7,394 nt of DNA from Bifidobacterium breve (GTDB lineage Bacteria > Actinomycetota > Acidimicrobiia > Acidimicrobiales > Ilumatobacteraceae), in the NCBI GenBank assembly GCA_943325435.2, contig CALPPK020000048.1:1-7394 (forward strand), written 5' to 3'. Position numbers and translations under genes: made by a program. The first letter of the stretch is position 1; the number at the start of each line of letters is the position of its first letter. This document shows positions 6,086 through 7,394 of this stretch, in pieces. The notes beneath the pieces are model-generated. The model was not told the DNA's origin. It saw nothing but the letters and a program-made list of their open reading frames with translations, and ran no database searches.

Positions 6086-7394
6086 GCGAGCAGAGTACCT
6101 GACTCATCGGCACGAACCGTGCGGCCGACCCATTCGTTGACGCACATGTCGCGACCAATGCCAACGTCTGTGGTGTCTGCCCAGGCGCGTCGACCATCGG
6201 CAAGTATGCATGATGCAATGGAGCGTTCGGGGTTGCCCTCACGGTCATGCATGACCGAGTATCCCTCAATAGTCATCTCGCCAGCTGCATCGGCAGGTGA
6301 TGCGAGCGACCTGCGAGGCAATGCGTCGATCTGGTCTTGCGGATAGTCGTATGCGAAGCCGTTCTTTGGTGGAGTCGTTGCATACACGCCGAATGCATGT
6401 TTCGTTGTGTACCCACCGTTTGCCCACACGAGCCCAGTAGCACCAATTCCACTACGTAATTCGTTTGCAACAGTTGCAATGGCGTGCATGACGTAGTTAT
6501 TCCATGGACCACCACCAAATTGCAATCCACCTGTGCGCGTGAGTTGACCATTGATGTCAAGTCCGAGTGATTTCGCGCCGAGCTGAACGGCAGAAGGAAA
6601 GCAAGAGTACAAATCAACTAGGTCAATGTCATTGATTGAGAGTCCGGCAAGTTCCAAGACTCGACGTCCAGCTAATTCGATAGCAGGAGTGTCATAGAAA
6701 TGATTGCGATGTGAAATGAATGCGTGTTCATGAGCGTCACTTCCCGATTGTGGGAAAATCCAACGGTCACGAGGAACTCCGAGTGCAGTTGCTTTCTCGG
6801 CTGAACACAAAATGAGTGCAGCAGACATGTCGACATCATTATTTGAGTTCATCAATTTCGGATATGGGAAACCGATCATTCGATTCGAGTCAGAAGCAGT
6901 GCGAATTTCTTCTGCTGTGTACTGCTTCTTTGACCATGCATACGGATTTGTTGCAGCCACGGCGCTGAATCGGGCATACAACTCACTGATGTGAACTTGA
7001 TGATCTGCAACAGAACGTCCGGCTTGTGCACGCAGCGCGGTTTCGAAGAGTGGGTAGATCTGAATTGGCATCATGATTTTGAGAGCCAGTTCTTCTGGCA
7101 TGTTCATCGTGAGATCTTCTGAGACGGGAACGGGGGCAATATCGGTCGTACGCCAGTCGGGGGTGAGGCCGGCTTTGTTGTAGCGAGCACGAGTACGAGT
7201 TGTTTCGCCTCCAGTCAAAATGACGAGGTCGACTTCGCCGGCAAGTATTTGACGTGATGCGGTGTTGACCAAAGTTTGCGGAGTGTTGCCGCCCATGGCA
7301 GAGAGGCCAAGTTCACGCGGAGTGAGGCCAAGGTCTGTAGCTATGAAATGGGCTGGGTTGCCGTATTTCCATGACAAAAGACTGACAACGCGAA
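6082..7394 (-). CDS. Thiolase-like protein (TLP1 type), 5' end beyond the window
   Basis: The reading frame is open to the right edge. In-frame bases 7392–7378 read R-V-V-S-L before L-S-W-K-Y-G-N-P, so the true start is outside the window and the TTG at 7377 is only an internal codon. About 436 residues are visible. Counted from that TTG, the thiolase fold covers roughly 1–340, and a separate beta-rich C-terminal domain (about 365–425, with E-G-Y-S-V-M-H-D-R and D-G-R-R-A-W-A) follows. Residues essential in true thiolases are missing: the region of the nucleophilic cysteine reads M-G-G-N-T-P-Q (28–34), the G-H-P motif reads G-G-P (289–291), and the late C-x-G reads A-N-G-G (319–322). This agrees with mycobacterial thiolase-like protein type 1, reported as lacking thiolase activity and having an added beta-barrel domain. 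It likely binds an acyl-CoA-like ligand, but its role is unknown. Automatic annotation would probably say acetyl-CoA acetyltransferase. Confidence 0.88.
   Translation of the reverse strand, partial: RVVSLLSWKYGNPAHFIATDLGLTPRELGLSAMGGNTPQTLVNTASRQILAGEVDLVILTGGETTRTRARYNKAGLTPDWRTTDIAPVPVSEDLTMNMPEELALKIMMPIQIYPLFETALRAQAGRSVADHQVHISELYARFSAVAATNPYAWSKKQYTAEEIRTASDSNRMIGFPYPKLMNSNNDVDMSAALILCSAEKATALGVPRDRWIFPQSGSDAHEHAFISHRNHFYDTPAIELAGRRVLELAGLSINDIDLVDLYSCFPSAVQLGAKSLGLDINGQLTRTGGLQFGGGPWNNYVMHAIATVANELRSGIGATGLVWANGGYTTKHAFGVYATTPPKNGFAYDYPQDQIDALPRRSLASPADAAGEMTIEGYSVMHDREGNPERSIASCILADGRRAWADTTDVGIGRDMCVNEWVGRTVRADESGTLLA

Noticed and set aside
7375..7377. TTG as the true start of the thiolase-like gene
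   Set aside because: The frame stays open to the window edge and the upstream residues R-V-V-S-L continue a typical thiolase N-terminal segment, so the codon is internal leucine.
1..7394. Defence island, prophage, insertion sequence or CRISPR array
   Set aside because: No repeats of suitable length, transposase or phage motifs, or regularly spaced units are seen; nearly all bases are covered by intact chromosomal genes.

Overview
The window carries ordinary bacterial chromosome, densely packed and with no mobile element, RNA gene or CRISPR array that I can see. Base composition is roughly balanced by eye. The gene order rho–rpmE–(two extra genes)–prfA–prmC is the translation and termination cluster known from actinobacteria such as Mycobacterium, where rho, rpmE, prfA and hemK/prmC lie together. 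That order, the weak or absent Shine-Dalgarno sequences and the thiolase-like protein of a type studied in Mycobacterium point to an actinobacterium. The moderate GC would suit an aquatic Acidimicrobiia lineage, but that placement is inference.

Left part, plus strand (1–4028). The last 16 codons of rho are followed by ribosomal protein L31 (rpmE, four-cysteine zinc form). A perfect 9-bp dyad comes right after rpmE. Then come a 331-residue protein I cannot assign and a short secreted lipoprotein with one Ca-loop-like motif. The cluster ends with release factor 1 (prfA) and its glutamine methyltransferase (prmC). The prfA and prmC genes overlap by 8 bases. Their products work as a pair: PrmC methylates the glutamine of the GGQ motif of RF1.

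Right part, minus strand (7394–4025). A thiolase-like protein, cut by the window edge, is followed by a dipeptidyl-peptidase-IV-like S9 serine peptidase. The two overlap by GTGA, so they are probably one translationally coupled operon. The thiolase-like protein has lost the usual thiolase catalytic cysteines and histidine and carries an extra C-terminal domain. It resembles the non-catalytic thiolase-like protein type 1 of mycobacteria.

The two operons converge and overlap by 4 bases at GTTAAC, so each strand uses the same TTAA for its stop codon and no terminator fits between them. Nothing here is a clear new multi-gene system. The best candidates for unknown biology are the unassigned gene between rpmE and prfA with the dyad in front of it, and the catalytically degenerate thiolase-like protein.
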